Shown in pieces: positions 1 to 8,139 of a stretch of DNA of 64,000 nt (positions are counted from its first letter, which is position 1; every line of letters begins with the position of its first letter). A model generated the notes under the pieces. The model saw nothing but the letters and a program-made list of their open reading frames with translations, did no database searches and was not told where the DNA came from. The translations under genes and the position numbers were made by a program. The DNA comes from GCA-002282575 sp964493995 (lineage in GTDB: Bacteria; Pseudomonadota; Gammaproteobacteria; Thiomicrospirales; Thiomicrospiraceae), in contig CAZBQD010000002.1 of assembly GCA_964493995.1 (NCBI GenBank), positions 33,179 through 97,178 of the forward strand, written 5' to 3'.

Positions 1-476
1 ACAATTTCTTCAGCCACTTCATCAGTGATGGCTAGACCATCACATTCTTGACTATCGGCATCGCTCATATCATGGGTATCGGCTAAGTCTGCTGGTGGGA
101 ATTCTTCATCACTGGCTTGAGTGAATGTCGTTTCTAGGTCTTCATCAAAGCTCAGACCTGCCAGTTCATCCTGTTCTTCTAAGCTGTCTAAGCCTTCAAG
201 CAGTTGCGTGGTCTCATCGTTATCGGCCATTTCGAGCACTTCTGTGTCTGTTGTTTCGGCAAGCTCCATCGTCGATAAGGCTTCCAGTTCTTCATCGAAT
301 GTGGCCGAAGTTGGCGGTGTGTCACTGCTGCTTTCATCGAGCGTTAGGGTGTCGATCAGTTCCGTTTCATCGTGCGTTTCATCGGCAATGAGGACATCAT
401 CGACTTCGACGCCTTCAAACATTTTTAACATTTCTTCTGTCGCTAAAGCGTCTTGATCTAGGTTTTCGTTCGACAT
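1..476 (-). CDS. acidic protein of unknown function, C-terminus off the window
   Basis: An open frame runs without a stop from ATG 476 to the left edge, about 158 codons. The start is supported by an AGGAG ribosome binding site ending about 8 bases upstream. The visible protein is very rich in Asp, Glu, Ser and Thr, with few basic residues and no membrane segment or signal peptide, so it is probably cytoplasmic and largely disordered over this stretch. It lies 15 bp behind the EamA transporter gene on the same strand, so it is likely the distal gene of the yciB operon. I do not recognise the family. Similar acidic stretches occur in linkers of large signalling or surface proteins, so the missing C-terminus may hold the functional domain. 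Confidence 0.6.
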   Translation of the reverse strand, partial: MSNENLDQDALATEEMLKMFEGVEVDDVLIADETHDETELIDTLTLDESSSDTPPTSATFDEELEALSTMELAETTDTEVLEMADNDETTQLLEGLDSLEEQDELAGLSFDEDLETTFTQASDEEFPPADLADTHDMSDADSQECDGLAITDEVAEEI

Positions 477-491
477 GGTATCACTCCTAAG

Positions 492-1388
492 CTACTCCGA
501 TTTATCGGCAGGCTTGACAATAAATAGTGCTAATCCCAGTAAAATTAAGCTCGCACCCAATAATAGGGCTGGCGTAATCGGTTCTTCATTAAGCAAGGCT
601 CCCCACACTAGCGCCAAACTGGGCGCTAATAGGGTGATGAAGCTGCTCATGGTGGCCGAAAATACGGCTAACACCTGGTAGTAAAGCAAAAACCCTGCCA
701 AAGATCCGATAATGGCCAAATAAACAATCGATGCCTGTACACTAACGCTAAGATCATCGGGCCAGGTTGCGCCATTGATGAGCCAAAAAAGCAAGCTAAT
801 GGGAATGGCGACCAGTAACCCCCCCATAACGGTATCCACTGGGGCAAGTTTGTGACTGATGCGTTTAACCCAGCTGGCACTTAAGGCATGGAAAAAAGTC
901 GAAGCCAACATGGCGATGAGACCCCATGTCATGTGCTCGGAGAGATGATGATCGGGATCGTGAAAGATAAACCACAAGCCAAGGGTGGCCAGTAAAATGC
1001 CCAACCAGTGAATGGCTGTCAGTCGTAAACTTCGAAAAAACAAGCCTTCTAACAGCGCTGTAAACAAAGGCGTTAAACCAAAAATGAGTGCAATCCAACT
1101 TGAAGGTAGGGTTTGAGCGGCATAGTAAACCAAAGACATATACAAGCCGATGCCAACCGCCCCAACGGCTAGGTGGGTCGGTAATGCCGCCCGATAAAAA
1201 GGAAGTGGACGACCTTGATAAGCAAACCAGAGACCCAATAATAAGGCTGATAGGCTCATGCGTAAGGCGAGATTGAGATAGGGGTCGATGCCCGTACTGC
1301 TAAAAACAATGGCCAGTGGTGTGGTAGACCAAATAAACACAACTCCGGCATAAACAGCCCAGTTACCCAGGCTGATGGCGGCTAGCAT
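492..1388 (-). CDS. EamA/DMT-family membrane transporter
   Basis: The 298-residue protein consists almost entirely of hydrophobic helices, with two repeats (about residues 8-140 and 152-288), the typical duplicated EamA architecture of ten membrane segments. Such proteins are inner-membrane exporters or importers of small metabolites; the substrate cannot be read from sequence. The ATG at 1388 directly follows the TAA stop of the asparaginase-like gene, which suggests translational coupling. The C-terminal tail is short and charged. Length is normal for the family. The family call is firm and the substrate unknown. Confidence 0.85.
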   Translation of the reverse strand: MLAAISLGNWAVYAGVVFIWSTTPLAIVFSSTGIDPYLNLALRMSLSALLLGLWFAYQGRPLPFYRAALPTHLAVGAVGIGLYMSLVYYAAQTLPSSWIALIFGLTPLFTALLEGLFFRSLRLTAIHWLGILLATLGLWFIFHDPDHHLSEHMTWGLIAMLASTFFHALSASWVKRISHKLAPVDTVMGGLLVAIPISLLFWLINGATWPDDLSVSVQASIVYLAIIGSLAGFLLYYQVLAVFSATMSSFITLLAPSLALVWGALLNEEPITPALLLGASLILLGLALFIVKPADKSE

Positions 1389-1871
1389 TTAGTCGGCTCG
1401 AACAAACAGGGCGCGTTGCTTGTCTTTCACAACCTGTCCCGCTGGAAAGCACTCAGCTTGCATGGCAATAAAGACGCCTGGTGATAAGTGTTGCGCACAG
1501 GCAATGGCGTAGGCTAAATTAAAGCTGGCATCGCTGTGGCCAAAAGCATAGGGACGCATAGCGCCTGTTAGCACAATGGTTTTATTCAACTCGGCTTGTT
1601 GTAAGAAGTGCGCCGTTTCCGTCATGGTGTCGGTGCCATGTACAATGACAATTTCGGTTTCAACCGCTGCACGACAGGCTTCGAGCAGTTGCATGCGGTC
1701 GGCGAGGGTAAGCTCTAAACTGTCTTTTTTTAACAGCGACACAAAGCGATGTGGCAGGGTCATTCTCGCTTCCTGCAACAGCTTAGGAATACAAGATTGC
1801 GCAAAGATGAGTGAACCGTCACTCAGCTCATAATCTTTATCGAAAGTGCCACCTGTACCAATAATTAACAT
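1389..1871 (-). CDS. single-domain asparaginase-like protein
   Basis: The protein begins MLIIGTGGTFDK and carries the two catalytic motifs of the L-asparaginase N-terminal domain: the TGGT loop near residue 6 and an HGTDTM motif near residue 77. It ends after 160 residues, so the C-terminal domain of classical asparaginases (about 330 residues) is absent. Short stand-alone proteins of this type are known in gammaproteobacteria, so this need not be a truncation. The open frame extends 39 codons upstream, but that extension lies inside yciI. ATG 1871, with a GAGG box upstream, is the better start and leaves a 13-bp gap to yciI. Whether it hydrolyses asparagine is unproven. Confidence 0.8.
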   Translation of the reverse strand: MLIIGTGGTFDKDYELSDGSLIFAQSCIPKLLQEARMTLPHRFVSLLKKDSLELTLADRMQLLEACRAAVETEIVIVHGTDTMTETAHFLQQAELNKTIVLTGAMRPYAFGHSDASFNLAYAIACAQHLSPGVFIAMQAECFPAGQVVKDKQRALFVRAD

Positions 1872-1884
1872 AAGTGTGTTAGCC

Positions 1885-2181
1885 TCAGAACACTTGTTTG
1901 AACGGCTTAATATCCACCGACGCGTAAACACCCGCCGCAACATAAGGGTCGGCAGCAGCCCAGCTTTGTGCGCTTTGTATATCGGCAAATTCGGCGACGA
2001 TTAAGCTGCCGGTAAAGCCAGCTACCGAGGGGTCGTCATTGTCAACGGCAGGAAAAGGGCCAGCTAGGATCAAGCGTCCTTCGTCACGCAGTTGTTGTAA
2101 ACGCGCCAAGTGGGCTGGTCTGGCTTGTTGGCGTAAGCTCAGCGAGTTTTCAATATCGGTTGCCATAATTGCGTATAACAT
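1885..2181 (-). CDS. yciI: YciI family protein
   Basis: The 98-residue protein matches the YciI ferredoxin-like (dimeric alpha-beta barrel) family. It has an N-terminal MLYAIMATD strand, an RPAHLARLQ helix, a GPFPAVD turn and a C-terminal SWAAADPY segment with the conserved Asp-Pro-Tyr. The biochemical role of YciI proteins is not settled; the fold resembles muconolactone isomerase. Its ATG abuts the stop of yciB. The yciB-yciI neighbourhood is conserved in many gammaproteobacteria, which strengthens the call. Confidence 0.9.
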   Translation of the reverse strand: MLYAIMATDIENSLSLRQQARPAHLARLQQLRDEGRLILAGPFPAVDNDDPSVAGFTGSLIVAEFADIQSAQSWAAADPYVAAGVYASVDIKPFKQVF

Positions 2182-2757
2182 TTAGTGTTTCTCCTCATGA
2201 GTGTCTGATTCAAGGGTTTCTGGCACATATTGCTGATGAATCTTCATTAAATATAAAGACTGAGCAATAATAAAAACAAAAGTCAGCGCCAGTAAACCAA
2301 ATAGTTTGAAATTGACCCAAGTGTCCGTGTCGAAGGTGTAGGCTACCCATAAATTAATGATGCCGACACTGATGAAAAACAACGCCCATACCCAGCTCAT
2401 GCGTTGCCAAACGCTGAGAGGAAGATGTTCGAATGCGCCTTCCATCATGCGTTGCAATAAAGGCTTGCTGCCCACATATAAGCTACCAATAAAGACAGCG
2501 GCAAAGAGCCAGTTAACCACGGTGGGTTTCCATTTAATGAAGTTGTCATCTTGCAATATTAAGGTCGCTGCGCCGAGCAAGACAATCAAGCCGGTGCTCG
2601 CCAGTAGCATGCCGGGAATGCGTTTTTCCGTTAGGTACACATAGCCTGCTTGCACGACCGAAGCCACAATCACCACCGCCGTCGCCACGTAGATGTCGTA
2701 AAATTTGTAGGCAATAAAAAAGAGTAGAATGGGAATAAAGTCGATAAAAGCTTTCAC
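2182..2757 (-). CDS. yciB: YciB / IspZ family septation-associated membrane protein
   Basis: This 191-residue inner-membrane protein starts MKAFIDFIPILLFF, the hallmark opening of the YciB (intracellular septation protein A) family. It has about five hydrophobic helices, the conserved WKPTVVNWLF and KPLLQRMM segments, and an acidic-histidine tail. Family members are linked to cell envelope integrity and division-site synthesis in Escherichia and Shigella. It is the first gene of a run of five same-strand genes (yciB, yciI, asparaginase-like, EamA, acidic protein) with gaps of 0-15 bp. The 128-bp upstream gap should carry the promoter. Confidence 0.92.
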   Translation of the reverse strand: MKAFIDFIPILLFFIAYKFYDIYVATAVVIVASVVQAGYVYLTEKRIPGMLLASTGLIVLLGAATLILQDDNFIKWKPTVVNWLFAAVFIGSLYVGSKPLLQRMMEGAFEHLPLSVWQRMSWVWALFFISVGIINLWVAYTFDTDTWVNFKLFGLLALTFVFIIAQSLYLMKIHQQYVPETLESDTHEEKH

Positions 2758-2885
2758 AGTTTGGTCCGATGTGATGAATCATTCAAAGGGGTCATTGTAC
2801 GTCAGCAACGACCATGCATAAAGGCGTTTAATGCAAAATAGCACCACCAACCGACATTAAAGGCGCATTCACACCACAGCTGACA

Positions 2886-3497
2886 TCATTTGGCATTGGC
2901 TTTAAGTGTTTGCTCTGTCCACGCCATCAATTCCTGAGCCATGGCTTGTTGTGCTTGGGAAAAGCTGGCTACAACCTGGGCTAAATCTGCTGAGCTGGCG
3001 CGCTGTTTGTGCGTAAACACCCGACTGGCTAGGATGCGTTTTTGGTTGGCATCAACTAAGCGTGCCACTAGCTGCAAATGTACCACCGGCACACCTTGTT
3101 CATATTCTGCTTGAAAAGCGCGCAAATCGCTGTCTAACTCCACCGATGCCATCAGTCGTTTGTCGTCACTACTCACATAATCGACCACATTGGCTTGGCG
3201 GAAGCTGTCTAACAGATGATTTCTCACCAACAAGGGCAGTGTTTCATTCCACTGAGCACCTTTGTAAAGACTGATTTGTTGCGCTTGCGTCATGACCAAG
3301 ATACGCTGGCTGGCCAAGTAGCCCGAAGCATTGGGTTTGTTAATACGTAATGAAACGGGCAAGGGAGAGGGGTTTGCCGTGCCGCTGTTTGCCACACTCA
3401 GCGTGTAGGTGGTAATGGGTTCAGCTGTCGGCGTTAAACTACATGCCGACACAAACCCCAAACTGACGATCAGCATCGCTAGAAAAGATGATTTCAT
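2886..3497 (-). CDS. ABC-type transport auxiliary lipoprotein (PqiC/MlaD-partner type)
   Basis: This is a 203-residue lipoprotein with a signal peptide ending in a VSAC lipobox (Cys 19), so it is probably membrane-anchored on the periplasmic side. The mature part (EPITTYTLSV, then a beta-rich domain with a SLRINKPNASGYLASQRI segment) fits the ABC-type transport auxiliary lipoprotein family that accompanies MCE transporters. Its start overlaps the MCE gene stop by 4 bp (ATGA), and it is the last gene of the lipid-transport operon. The inferred role is as periplasmic or outer-membrane partner in phospholipid trafficking. Orientation of transport is unknown. Confidence 0.82.
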   Translation of the reverse strand: MKSSFLAMLIVSLGFVSACSLTPTAEPITTYTLSVANSGTANPSPLPVSLRINKPNASGYLASQRILVMTQAQQISLYKGAQWNETLPLLVRNHLLDSFRQANVVDYVSSDDKRLMASVELDSDLRAFQAEYEQGVPVVHLQLVARLVDANQKRILASRVFTHKQRASSADLAQVVASFSQAQQAMAQELMAWTEQTLKANAK

Positions 3498-4453
3498 GGT
3501 TGAAACTCCTGTGCTGTGCCGCTATTGAATAGGTAAGTCGAAGGGGTTTGTTCAAGTTGCTGACTAATTTGGCGAACGGAAGCCAGCGTGTTTTTTAATT
3601 CGATGAGTGCTGGACCCAGCTCGGTCATGCCACTTAAGCTGGCATTGATATTATCTTGATTCTGATTAACAGTCTGATTGAGCTGAGTTAATGACGCTTC
3701 CGCCACGGCTAGACTTTGTTGTGCTTGCAACAGGGTGGCATGAGTTTGTGTCATCACCTGTTTACCTTCTTTAGCTAACAATTTATGGGATTGTTGCATT
3801 AATTGCGTTGCGGCGAGCAAGGTATTATTAGCTTGTTGACTGGCATGAGTCATATTTTTAACCAACTCGGTGAGCTGTGTTTCCTGTTTGCTAATCATGG
3901 CGGTTGATTGTTCAACATTGGCTAGGGTTTTTTGAATACTGCTGAGGTTTTCGGGTGACAACAGCTGACGCGTTTGCATGAGAATGGCGTTAACGGTGGT
4001 GAGCATATCTTCGCCATTGGCCAAAAGTTTGCTGATGGGGGAAGGTGAGGCGATGATGACGGGTACTTCGTCATCATCGTTTAATAAAATGCTATTCGCT
4101 TTGTGACCACTACTTAAGCGAATCACGGATAACCCCGTAATGCCCGACGACATCAATTTGGCTTCGGTGTCACTGCGAATGGGGGCGGCATGGTCAACAC
4201 GCACACGGGCAATGACTTTTTGCGCATCAGCTTCATCAAAGCGTAACGACACCACTTCACCAATACGAATACCATTAAATTCGACAATGCCGCCTTTGTT
4301 TAAGCCAGAAACGGCTTCGGCAAAGACGATGTCGTAAAGATCGTATTGTTTGTCGTGGCTGTTTTTGCTCAGCCACAGAGTAAAAGCAATCACCATCGCT
4401 AACACAATGAGGGTGAAAGCACCGATTAACATATGATGGGCGCGCGTTTCCAT
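3494..4453 (-). CDS. MCE-domain (MlaD-like) lipid-transport protein
   Basis: A single N-terminal helix (about residues 8-28) anchors the protein in the inner membrane. It is followed by an MCE/MlaD domain (about residues 38-115, with the FNGIRIGEV strand and SGITGLSVIRL) and a long alpha-helical, Gln-rich coiled-coil region (about 150-300). MCE domains form hexameric pores that carry lipids across the periplasm. At 319 residues it is longer than E. coli MlaD because of the coiled coil and resembles the PqiB/YebT-related class with auxiliary lipoprotein partners. It is contiguous with the ATPase gene upstream and overlaps the lipoprotein gene downstream. Confidence 0.88.
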   Translation of the reverse strand: METRAHHMLIGAFTLIVLAMVIAFTLWLSKNSHDKQYDLYDIVFAEAVSGLNKGGIVEFNGIRIGEVVSLRFDEADAQKVIARVRVDHAAPIRSDTEAKLMSSGITGLSVIRLSSGHKANSILLNDDDEVPVIIASPSPISKLLANGEDMLTTVNAILMQTRQLLSPENLSSIQKTLANVEQSTAMISKQETQLTELVKNMTHASQQANNTLLAATQLMQQSHKLLAKEGKQVMTQTHATLLQAQQSLAVAEASLTQLNQTVNQNQDNINASLSGMTELGPALIELKNTLASVRQISQQLEQTPSTYLFNSGTAQEFQP

Positions 4454-5251
4454 TTAGGGGGTTACTCCAAATAAAGGATGCGATAGATTTTGGGCAGCCT
4501 GTGCCGCTCTGCCACGGGGGCCGTGAAAATAAGCTTGCACCCAGGGATCATCAAAGGCGGCGACCGTGGCTATGTCACTGTTAATGAGTACATGCTGCTG
4601 TGAAATGACGGCAACGCGATCGGAAATGGTGTAGATGGTGTCTAAGTCGTGCGTGACCATAAACACGGTTAGTCCTAACGCATTGCGAAGTGTCAAGATA
4701 AGCTGGTCAAAGTCGGCGGCACTAATGGGATCTAATCCGGCTGTCGGTTCATCTAAAAATAAAATACTCGGATCTAACGCCAGTGCACGCGCTAAGGCGG
4801 CACGTTTAATCATGCCCCCCGATAAATTGGCTGGAAATTTATGCGCCGCCTGTTGCGCTAATCCAACCAGCCCTAGCTTCATTAAGGCCACTTGATGTGC
4901 TTGTGGTCGTGTTAATCCTCTGTGTTCAATGAGGGGGAGCGCAATGTTTTCAGCCACAGTGAGTGAAGAAAATAGGGCGCCTTGTTGAAACAGTACACCG
5001 AATTGTTGTTCTAAAGCGCTACGTTTGTGAGCGGGCAAGTGTTGAATATCTTGTCCTAAAATACGAATGTGACCATTTTTAGGTTTATTCAGACCAACAA
5101 TGCTTCTGAGTAATACCGATTTGCCCGTGCCTGAGCCACCAACGACACTGAGAATTTCCCCTTTTTCTACATCAAGATCCAATCGGTGATGCACGACTTG
5201 AGTGCCGAATTGATTGTGTAGCTGACGCACTTCAATAATCGGTTTCACCAA
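4454..5251 (-). CDS. ABC transporter ATP-binding protein (MlaF-like)
   Basis: The 265-residue ATPase has a Walker A GGSGTGKS at residues 38-45, a Q-loop LFQQG, a signature LSGGM at 143-147 and a Walker B LFLDEP at about 165-169, followed by an H-loop (VTHD). All catalytic elements are intact. The signature LSGGM followed by KRAALARAL is typical of the Mla/MCE ATPase branch. It should drive the MlaE-like permease in the inner membrane. Its start lies within the last codons of the permease gene (7-bp overlap), so the two are translationally coupled. Confidence 0.9.
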   Translation of the reverse strand: MVKPIIEVRQLHNQFGTQVVHHRLDLDVEKGEILSVVGGSGTGKSVLLRSIVGLNKPKNGHIRILGQDIQHLPAHKRSALEQQFGVLFQQGALFSSLTVAENIALPLIEHRGLTRPQAHQVALMKLGLVGLAQQAAHKFPANLSGGMIKRAALARALALDPSILFLDEPTAGLDPISAADFDQLILTLRNALGLTVFMVTHDLDTIYTISDRVAVISQQHVLINSDIATVAAFDDPWVQAYFHGPRGRAAQAAQNLSHPLFGVTP

Positions 5252-6378
5252 CCCATCTCCATACAGACGATGGCAAAAATGGCATCAATAACAATCACCA
5301 TAAAAATGGACTGCACCACCGAAGCGGTGGTGTGTTCACCCACCGATTGCGCACTGCCAGATACTTTGAATCCTTCCAAACAGCTAATCATGACAATGAC
5401 AAACGCAAAAAAAGGCGCTTTCGCCAAACCAACCCAGAAGTGATGCAGCCCCACATTTTGTTGTAACACCGATAAAAACATGGTGCTGGAAATATCCAAG
5501 GTGGCTTGCGCAACCAACATACCCCCCAGAATACCGGACATCATCGAGACAAAGGTTAAAATGGGTAAGGCCAACATTAGCGCTAATAGACGTGGAATCA
5601 CCAGCAGTTCAATCGGGTTTAGGCCGAGCACACGAATGGCATCAATCTCTTCACGAGCACGCATCGATCCAATTTGAGCGGTAAAGGCGCTGGCGGTTCG
5701 ACCAGCAATAATGATGGCTGCCAATAGCGGGCCAAATTCGCGCAAAAACGAAAAGGAAACCAAATGCACCGTATAAATGTTGGCTCCGAATTTAGTGAGC
5801 AAGGTGGCGCCTAAATAAGCGACTACCGCGCCAATCAGAAAAGTCAGCAATATGACAATCGGTAGCGCGTTAAACCCTGTTTGCTCTAAGTGCGCAAAAA
5901 AGGGCGTCATGCGCCAACGTTTGGGGTGCAGCACTAGGGTAAACAAGACACTGAGCGTTAGCCCCATAAAACCGATTAAGGCAATCGCTTGTTGCCCCAA
6001 ACCCTGGCTAAACCGACCTAGGTTAGCCAGATAATCACCTAACTGCCTTAACCATGAGTCGGCTGTGACAGTATCCGATTCCACTGCCGATGCCATGGCC
6101 TGTATCACTGTGCGCAGTAAGGCTTCACGCTCTGGCGTTAGGCGTAATTTGCCTTGATCGAGACACTGAGTAATGAAATCGGCACCCAACAGATTGACCA
6201 GTAACTGGCTCGCCACGGTATCTAATTGGGTTAAACCTTCGGCATCAATATGCGTTACCCGCCAATCGGCTCGCCACTGAGCGCACTGCTCAGTGAGTAG
6301 GGCATAGTGATCTAACGACCATTCACCAGTTAACAGCAAAAGTTGTTGACTGGCATCGTAGCGCAAACTGGGCGGCAT
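5245..6378 (-). CDS. MlaE-family permease with N-terminal STAS-like domain
   Basis: Residues 1-100 form a soluble STAS/anti-sigma-antagonist-like domain (EWSLDHY, HIDAEGLTQLDT). Residues from about 135 form an MlaE permease with five or six hydrophobic helices, including the conserved LREFGPLLAAIIIAGR and a GSMRAREEIDAI loop. In the classical Mla system the STAS protein (MlaB) is separate; here it is fused to the permease, a known variant in MCE systems that also have an auxiliary lipoprotein. The 377-residue length fits this fused class. It is the first of the four transporter genes and follows the cyclic-nucleotide-binding gene by 32 bp. Confidence 0.88.
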   Translation of the reverse strand: MPPSLRYDASQQLLLLTGEWSLDHYALLTEQCAQWRADWRVTHIDAEGLTQLDTVASQLLVNLLGADFITQCLDQGKLRLTPEREALLRTVIQAMASAVESDTVTADSWLRQLGDYLANLGRFSQGLGQQAIALIGFMGLTLSVLFTLVLHPKRWRMTPFFAHLEQTGFNALPIVILLTFLIGAVVAYLGATLLTKFGANIYTVHLVSFSFLREFGPLLAAIIIAGRTASAFTAQIGSMRAREEIDAIRVLGLNPIELLVIPRLLALMLALPILTFVSMMSGILGGMLVAQATLDISSTMFLSVLQQNVGLHHFWVGLAKAPFFAFVIVMISCLEGFKVSGSAQSVGEHTTASVVQSIFMVIVIDAIFAIVCMEMGW

Positions 6379-6410
6379 GAATGAATTGTCGCTTAGCTGC
6401 TGAAGCGGAA

Positions 6411-6896
6411 TTAGTAAGCCTGCATGTATTCGTTATTAATAAAGCGATTGAGCTCGATAAATTGCTCATTCATGCGTTTAACTGTGGTGTGAATGGAACG
6501 GGTAATGGCGCGCATAACATGGTAAACCACATGCGGATTGGTGAGCAGAAGCTGTTCAAAAGCATCGCGTTGAATGGTCATGAGTTCGCAATCGCCCTGC
6601 GCACGCAAGGTGAGACTGTGCGTATTACCATCGACAAATCCCATTTCACCCGCCATATCACCCGGTTGCAGCGTGTGTAACACCATGTAATCGGGCAGAA
6701 TTTTATCTTTCGTGACATTGATTTTGCCGCTGACAATAACGTACAAGGTATCAGTTTTCTCGCCCGCTTTGAATAAGATATCTTCGTCAGCCAGTTGTTT
6801 GAATTCGACAATAGCAGATAAAACACCGCAGTCATCCAGCGTCAGATCGCGTCCGAGTGAAGAGTTGAGAATTTTTTGGCAGTCGATATTACTCAT
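6411..6896 (-). CDS. stand-alone cyclic-nucleotide-binding domain protein
   Basis: This 161-residue protein is a single Crp/CAP-type cyclic-nucleotide-binding beta-roll (about residues 25-140), with the phosphate-binding-cassette-like PGDMAGEMGFVDG stretch, and no DNA-binding helix-turn-helix. The cassette has a Glu (GEMGF), but the Arg that contacts cyclic phosphate in CAP is replaced in the segment after VDGNTHS, so nucleotide binding is uncertain. A short helical tail follows. It sits between dapE and the MlaE-like gene with short gaps, so it may sense a ligand or act as an adaptor for the lipid transporter. That role is inference. Confidence 0.8.
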   Translation of the reverse strand: MSNIDCQKILNSSLGRDLTLDDCGVLSAIVEFKQLADEDILFKAGEKTDTLYVIVSGKINVTKDKILPDYMVLHTLQPGDMAGEMGFVDGNTHSLTLRAQGDCELMTIQRDAFEQLLLTNPHVVYHVMRAITRSIHTTVKRMNEQFIELNRFINNEYMQAY

Positions 6897-6912
6897 GTTG
6901 TGTCTCTGTTTT

Positions 6913-8079
6913 TTATGATGGGTTGGTTAGCAAGCTAATCATGATGTGTCGGTAAATTTCTGTCAACTGAATTAAGTCGTTGACACCCACATGCTCATCG
7001 ATTTTATGAATGCTTTCGTTTAGTGGTCCCAGTTCGATCACTTCCGCACCGGTGGGGGCAATAAAACGTCCGTCCGAAATACCGCCACCGGTTGAATGCA
7101 CCGGCGTTAAACCCGTAACGGCTAAAATGGCTTGATCGGCTGCGGCAACCAGTGCCGCTTGCTCGGTTAGCCACGGCGTTCCCGATAAATTCCAGCGTAA
7201 CTCGTAGTTAAGCGAGCGTGCATCGAGCAAAGTATGAACGCGTTGCTTGAGCGTATCGGCGGTTTGTTCGGTCGAAAAGCGGAAGTTAAAATCGATGGTG
7301 ATGTCGGGTGGAATGACATTGCTTACGCCTAAACCACTGCGAATATTAGAAATTTGGAAGCTGGTAGCGGGAAAAGCTTCATTGCCTTTGTCCCATTCAA
7401 TTTGAGTGAGTTCTGTTAACACAGGCATGGCTTTGTGAATGGGATTGTCGGCCAAATGAGGGTAGGCAATGTGACCTTGTTTACCATGAATAACCAAATG
7501 ACCGGATAAAGAACCGCGACGACCAATTTTGATCATATCACCTAGTCGCGCTTCGGCGGTCGGCTCACCGAGCACACAATAATCGATCTGTTCACCGCGT
7601 GCCACCAGTGTTTCCACCACTTTAACGGTGCCATTAATGGCTGCGCCTTCTTCATCGGAGGTAATCAGCACGCCAATACTGCCCTTATGATCTGGATGCA
7701 GAGCTAAAAACTCGGTTAAAGCCGCCATAAATGCCGCCACGCCCCCTTTCATGTCAGCACTGCCACGACCGTAGAGTTGCCCATCGACAATGGCGGGAAG
7801 GAAAGGGTCAAAGGTCCATTTGTCGGGATTGCCAGGGGGAACAACATCTGTGTGACCAGCAAAAATAAACAGCGGGGCTTGCGTGCCTTTACGCGCCCAC
7901 AAGTTGGTCACATCATCAAAGATCATTGTCTCGCAGCTAAAACCCAAGGCTTCAAGCTGAGTCTTTAACAGCTCTTGGCAACCCTTGTCGTCGGGTGTGA
8001 CGGAATCTTTAGCAACCAGTTCACCGGTTAGGGAAACAGCCGCATGGCTATGCTGGCGCGCGTCAAAATAAGTGGTCAT
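6913..8079 (-). CDS. dapE: succinyl-diaminopimelate desuccinylase
   Basis: An M20-family di-zinc hydrolase that converts N-succinyl-LL-2,6-diaminopimelate to LL-diaminopimelate in lysine and peptidoglycan-precursor synthesis. Numbered from an upstream TTG (8088), it has GHTDVVP (His79, Asp81), GRGSADMKGG (Asp112) and the EE pair at 146-147, plus the DapE-specific STGGGISDGRF motif near the C-terminus. Length is about 388 residues, normal for DapE. Several starts are possible: ATG 8079, or TTG 8085/8088 closer to an AAGGA box at 8093-8097. I list the ATG. It heads the run toward the MCE transporter genes, 16 bp before the cyclic-nucleotide-binding gene. Confidence 0.93.
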   Translation of the reverse strand: MTTYFDARQHSHAAVSLTGELVAKDSVTPDDKGCQELLKTQLEALGFSCETMIFDDVTNLWARKGTQAPLFIFAGHTDVVPPGNPDKWTFDPFLPAIVDGQLYGRGSADMKGGVAAFMAALTEFLALHPDHKGSIGVLITSDEEGAAINGTVKVVETLVARGEQIDYCVLGEPTAEARLGDMIKIGRRGSLSGHLVIHGKQGHIAYPHLADNPIHKAMPVLTELTQIEWDKGNEAFPATSFQISNIRSGLGVSNVIPPDITIDFNFRFSTEQTADTLKQRVHTLLDARSLNYELRWNLSGTPWLTEQAALVAAADQAILAVTGLTPVHSTGGGISDGRFIAPTGAEVIELGPLNESIHKIDEHVGVNDLIQLTEIYRHIMISLLTNPS

Positions 8080-8139
8080 GGTCAACAATCATTCCTTGAG
8101 TAGCTTTATTCGTTGGTCATAATGGGTGGATAAGGCGCA

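Noticed and set aside
1872..1988. N-terminal extension of the asparaginase-like protein
   Set aside because: It lies inside yciI. The family starts at the strand before TGGT, which fits ATG 1871.
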